Shown one piece after another: positions 61,087 to 64,000 of a DNA stretch of 64,000 bases. This stretch comes from Azonexus sp. GTDB lineage: Bacteria > Pseudomonadota > Gammaproteobacteria > Burkholderiales > Rhodocyclaceae. Position 1 is the first letter of the stretch. Each line of letters starts with the position of its first letter. The position numbers and the translations under genes are program-made. The DNA is taken from positions 124,001-188,000 of the forward strand of contig JAGOBB010000002.1 in NCBI GenBank assembly GCA_017983615.1, in the 5' to 3' direction. Below the pieces are notes generated by a model, which was not told the origin of the DNA, did no database searches, and saw nothing but the letters and a program-made list of their open reading frames with translations.

Positions 61087-63924
61087 ATGACTACGATGAA
61101 TCAACTCTTCGATAGCACCTTGTATTTTGGCGGCAACGCGCCGTTTGTCGAAGAGCTTTACGAGAATTACCTGAACGACCCGACCTCGGTCCCGGCCGAG
61201 TGGCGCGACTATTTCGACCGCCTGGCCCAGATGCCGGGTTTCGTCGCCCGCGACGTAGCCCATGCACCGGTGGTTTCCGCCTTTGCCGAACTGGCCAAGG
61301 ATGGCGGCTTCCGTCCCGCGGCACCGGCCGCCGGTGGTGACAACAAGAAGCAATCTGCGGTCGGACAGCTGGTGACTGCCTACCGTTCGCTCGGCACGCG
61401 CTGGGCCGACCTTGATCCGCTGAAGCGCTTGGCTCGGCCAAAGATCGAGGAACTGGAACCGTCTTTCTACGGCTTCTCCGATGCCGATCTGAACCAGACC
61501 TTCAGCGTCGGTTCGCTGAAGGGCCTGCCGGAAACCGCCAAGCTCGGCGATATTCTGGAAACCCTGAAGCAGACGTACTGCGGCACCATTGGTGTCGAAT
61601 ACATGTACATGTCCGACTACAACGAAAAGGGCTGGTTGCAGTCGCGTCTGGAAACCATTCGTTCGCGCCCTACCTATACTGCCGACCAGAAAAAACGCCT
61701 GCTCGAGCGTCTGACTGCTGCAGAAACGCTGGAGCGCTACCTGCATACCCGCTACGTCGGCCAGAAGCGCTTCTCGCTGGAAGGTGGCGAGTCGCTGATC
61801 GTTTCGATGGACGAAGCGATCCGTAGCGGTGGCAAGCTGGGCATTGATGAAGTCGTTATAGGCATGGCCCACCGCGGCCGCCTGAACGTGCTGGTCAATA
61901 CGCTGGGCAAGGCCCCGTCGATGCTCTTTGCAGAGTTCGAAGGCAAGAAGAAGAGCGATCTCTCGGCCGGTGACGTCAAGTACCACATGGGCTTCTCGTC
62001 CGATGTATCCACCCCGGGCGGCGCCTGCCACCTGACGCTAGCGTTCAACCCGTCGCACCTCGAAATCGTCAATCCGGTCGTTGAAGGCTCCGTCTATGCC
62101 CGTCAGGTTCGGCGTGGTGAAGAAGGCAAATCCAAGGTTCTGCCGGTGGTTGTCCATGGTGACTCCGCCGTGGCCGGCCAGGGTGTCAACCAGGAAATGC
62201 TGAATTTCGCCCAGACGCGTGGTTACGGCACGGGCGGCACGCTGCACATCGTCGTCAATAACCAGATCGGTTTCACGACCAGCGATCCGCGCGATTATCG
62301 TTCGGGTCACTACTGTACCGATATCTTCAAGATGGCCGATGCGCCGATCTTCCACGTCAATGGCGACGACCCGGAAGCAGTGGCACTGGTCACCCAGCTG
62401 GCTATCGAATTCCGTCAGCAATTCAAGAAGGATGTCGTCGTCGACATCATCTGCTTCCGCAAGCTTGGCCACAACGAGCAGGACGAGCCGATGGTCACCC
62501 AGCCGCTGATGTACAAGATCATCAGCAAGCACCCGGGTACCCGCAAGCTATACGGCGACAAGCTGATTGCCGAAGGCGTGCTGTCGGCCGAAGGACCGGA
62601 TGAAATGATTGCCCAGTACCGCGAGCACTTGGACAAGGGCGAACTGCTGTACAACCCGGTGCTGGCTGGCTACAAGCATCCGATGACCATCGACTGGACG
62701 CCGTTCCTGATCAAGAACTACATCGAGACTTGTGATACCACGGTGCCGATGAAGGAACTGAAGCGCCTGGCCAAGGGGCTGACCACTTTCCCGGAAGGCT
62801 ACACACTCCATTCACGCGTCAAGAAGATCGTCGAGGATCGTGCAGCCATGGGCGAAGGCAAATTGCCGGTCGACTGGGGCATGGCCGAGAACCTGGCTTA
62901 CGCTTCCCTACTGGTCTCCGGCTACGGCGTACGCATCTCCGGTGAGGACGTGGGGCGCGGTACCTTCTTCCATCGCCATGCTGCTTTCCACGATCAAAAT
63001 CGTGCAAGCTGGGATGAGGGTACCTACTATCCGCTGAAACACCTGCAGGAAAAGCAGGCGGGCTTCCAGTGTTACGATTCCGTGCTCTCCGAAGAAGCTG
63101 TGCTGGCCTTTGACTACGGCTATGCCTCGGCCAATCCGTATGAGCTGGTTATCTGGGAAGGCCAGTTCGGCGACTTTGCCAATGGCGCCCAGGTCGTCAT
63201 CGACCAGTTCATCGCTTCCGGCGAAGCCAAGTGGGGTCGCGCCTGCGGTCTGGTCATGCTGTTGCCGCACGGTTACGAAGGTCAGGGTCCGGAGCACTCT
63301 TCTGCCCGCCTCGAACGCTACATGCAGGCCTGTGCCGAGATGAACATGGAAGTCTGTGTTCCGTCCAACGCTGCCCAGGTTTTCCACATGCTCCGCCGTC
63401 AGGGCGTCCGCATGCAGCGCAAGCCACTCATCGTCATGTCGCCGAAGTCGCTGCTCCGCCACAAGGATGCCTGTTCCTCGCTTGAGGATCTGGCCAATGG
63501 CGAATTCCAGTGCGTGATCGGCGAAATCGATGCTCTCGATGCCAAGAAGGTCAAGCGTGTGATCCTTTGCTCCGGCAAGGTTTACTACGACCTGCTGAAC
63601 GCGCGTCGCGAAAAGAAGATCAACGATATTGCCATCGTTCGCCTGGAACAGTTGTATCCCTTCCCGAAAGATTCGCTCGAGAAGGAACTGGCCAAGTACC
63701 CGAAGGCTACGGAAATCGTCTGGTGTCAGGAAGAGCCGCGTAACCAGGGTGCCTGGTACTGGATCGCTTCGCGTCACCATCTCGATTCGCAGATCAGTGG
63801 CAAGCAGAAGATGCTGCTGGTTTCCCGTCCGGCATCGTCGTCACCGGCGGTTGGCTACCTGGCCAAGCACAACGAGCAACAAAAGGCACTGGTCGAGTCC
63901 GCACTGGGCAAGATCGAGTACTGA
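61087..63924 (+). CDS. sucA: 2-Oxoglutarate dehydrogenase E1 component
   Basis: ThDP-dependent decarboxylase of the 2-oxoglutarate dehydrogenase complex. It has 945 residues. N-terminal LYFGGNAPFVEELYENYLND is the E2-binding opening, and GMAHRGRLNVLVNTLGK, NGDDPEAVALVTQLA and the catalytic loop GHNEQDEPMVTQPLMY are conserved. The ATG at 61087 is 6 bases after GAGGGG; ATGs at 61081 and 61096 are alternatives. sucB follows 24 bases on. Confidence 0.97.
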   Translation: MTTMNQLFDSTLYFGGNAPFVEELYENYLNDPTSVPAEWRDYFDRLAQMPGFVARDVAHAPVVSAFAELAKDGGFRPAAPAAGGDNKKQSAVGQLVTAYRSLGTRWADLDPLKRLARPKIEELEPSFYGFSDADLNQTFSVGSLKGLPETAKLGDILETLKQTYCGTIGVEYMYMSDYNEKGWLQSRLETIRSRPTYTADQKKRLLERLTAAETLERYLHTRYVGQKRFSLEGGESLIVSMDEAIRSGGKLGIDEVVIGMAHRGRLNVLVNTLGKAPSMLFAEFEGKKKSDLSAGDVKYHMGFSSDVSTPGGACHLTLAFNPSHLEIVNPVVEGSVYARQVRRGEEGKSKVLPVVVHGDSAVAGQGVNQEMLNFAQTRGYGTGGTLHIVVNNQIGFTTSDPRDYRSGHYCTDIFKMADAPIFHVNGDDPEAVALVTQLAIEFRQQFKKDVVVDIICFRKLGHNEQDEPMVTQPLMYKIISKHPGTRKLYGDKLIAEGVLSAEGPDEMIAQYREHLDKGELLYNPVLAGYKHPMTIDWTPFLIKNYIETCDTTVPMKELKRLAKGLTTFPEGYTLHSRVKKIVEDRAAMGEGKLPVDWGMAENLAYASLLVSGYGVRISGEDVGRGTFFHRHAAFHDQNRASWDEGTYYPLKHLQEKQAGFQCYDSVLSEEAVLAFDYGYASANPYELVIWEGQFGDFANGAQVVIDQFIASGEAKWGRACGLVMLLPHGYEGQGPEHSSARLERYMQACAEMNMEVCVPSNAAQVFHMLRRQGVRMQRKPLIVMSPKSLLRHKDACSSLEDLANGEFQCVIGEIDALDAKKVKRVILCSGKVYYDLLNARREKKINDIAIVRLEQLYPFPKDSLEKELAKYPKATEIVWCQEEPRNQGAWYWIASRHHLDSQISGKQKMLLVSRPASSSPAVGYLAKHNEQQKALVESALGKIEY

Positions 63925-63948
63925 TAACTACAGCAGAGTGGAGTCATC

Positions 63949-64000
63949 ATGAGCATTATCGAAGTTCAAGTTCCGCAACTGTCCGAGTCCGTCGCCGAAG
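63949..64000 (+). CDS. sucB: Dihydrolipoyl succinyltransferase E2, start only
   Basis: The window ends after 17 codons. SIIEVQVPQLSESVAE is the start of the lipoyl domain of the 2-oxoglutarate dehydrogenase E2 subunit. The position right after sucA supports this. GTGGAG lies upstream of the ATG. Confidence 0.88.
   Translation, partial: MSIIEVQVPQLSESVAE

Noticed and set aside
1-64000. CRISPR arrays, tRNA/rRNA genes, insertion sequences and prophage
   Set aside because: No regularly spaced repeats, cloverleaf-like genes, transposases or phage genes were recognised on either strand.

Overview
The window looks like chromosome from a GC-rich betaproteobacterium, most likely a Rhodocyclales/Azonexaceae (Dechloromonas-like) organism. 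This is inferred from the gene content: AcnB, type II citrate synthase, an sdhCDAB-sdhE-gltA-sucA-sucB run, DUF2863, NnrS, RlmF, TrmB-like/YkgJ pairs and many c-di-GMP proteins. No rRNA, tRNA, CRISPR array, insertion sequence or prophage was recognised.

Layout. 0-1.5 kb: HD-GYP response regulator and an Hpt protein. 1.5-9.6 kb (minus): DUF2863-bioA, then a low-GC islet (unknown protein, orphan ParD-like antitoxin, RHH/PIN toxin-antitoxin pair), then bioF-bioH-bioC-bioD. The islet splits the biotin cluster, and the toxin gene runs almost directly into bioF. 9.6-15.1 kb (plus, except a PIN protein): yaaA-eutB-eutC, then dusC-trmB-like-ykgJ-like. 15.2-22.5 kb (minus): TonB receptor, ABC_sub_bind periplasmic protein and a 1343-residue hybrid kinase/GGDEF/EAL protein in one operon. 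22.7-26.9 kb (minus): a tight four-gene cluster of unknown role with a ThDP enzyme, an SDR and two citrate-synthase-like proteins that lack normal catalytic residues. 27.4-32.5 kb (plus): acnB, then a periplasmic binding protein with a membrane GGDEF enzyme. 32.6-49.9 kb: mixed metabolic genes, including a cysteine hydrolase/LysR pair, an RTX serralysin-like protease, psd-rlmF, a GlxA-type regulator, an AAA+ ATPase with an unfamiliar N-terminal half, NnrS and a nitronate-monooxygenase-like enzyme. 50-54 kb: porin plus PstS-like protein, CBS protein, a TruC-like synthase and a CitE-like lyase. 54-64 kb: the TCA block, with mdh divergent from a HutC/GntR regulator that precedes sdhCDAB-sdhE, gltA, sucA and the start of sucB.

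The most striking feature is not a gene. A dispersed element of about 35 bp with core GACCGTAGCATT occurs 11 times in good form, always in the same orientation. Two weaker copies lie in the opposite orientation and one copy is split by 6 nt. Read on the other strand it is AATGCTACGGTC followed by two A/T tracts about one helical turn apart, often framed by GGCC arms. That layout resembles the Pasteurellaceae uptake signal sequence. Seven of the 11 copies lie in gaps or gene junctions. Four lie inside the unrelated genes bioC, bioH, bioF and psd, all in one reading frame, forcing the peptide Ala-Thr-Val plus lysines into each protein. This argues for selection or copying at the DNA level.

How the genes work together. 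The TCA block gives a near-complete oxidative cycle segment, plausibly under the adjacent GntR protein, with a candidate operator GTCTTATATAAGAC in the mdh-gntR gap and a related half in front of acnB. The bio genes make biotin from pimeloyl precursors. Two separate loci pair a periplasmic binding protein that has no ABC permease with a membrane c-di-GMP enzyme, which suggests nutrient sensing wired to second-messenger output.
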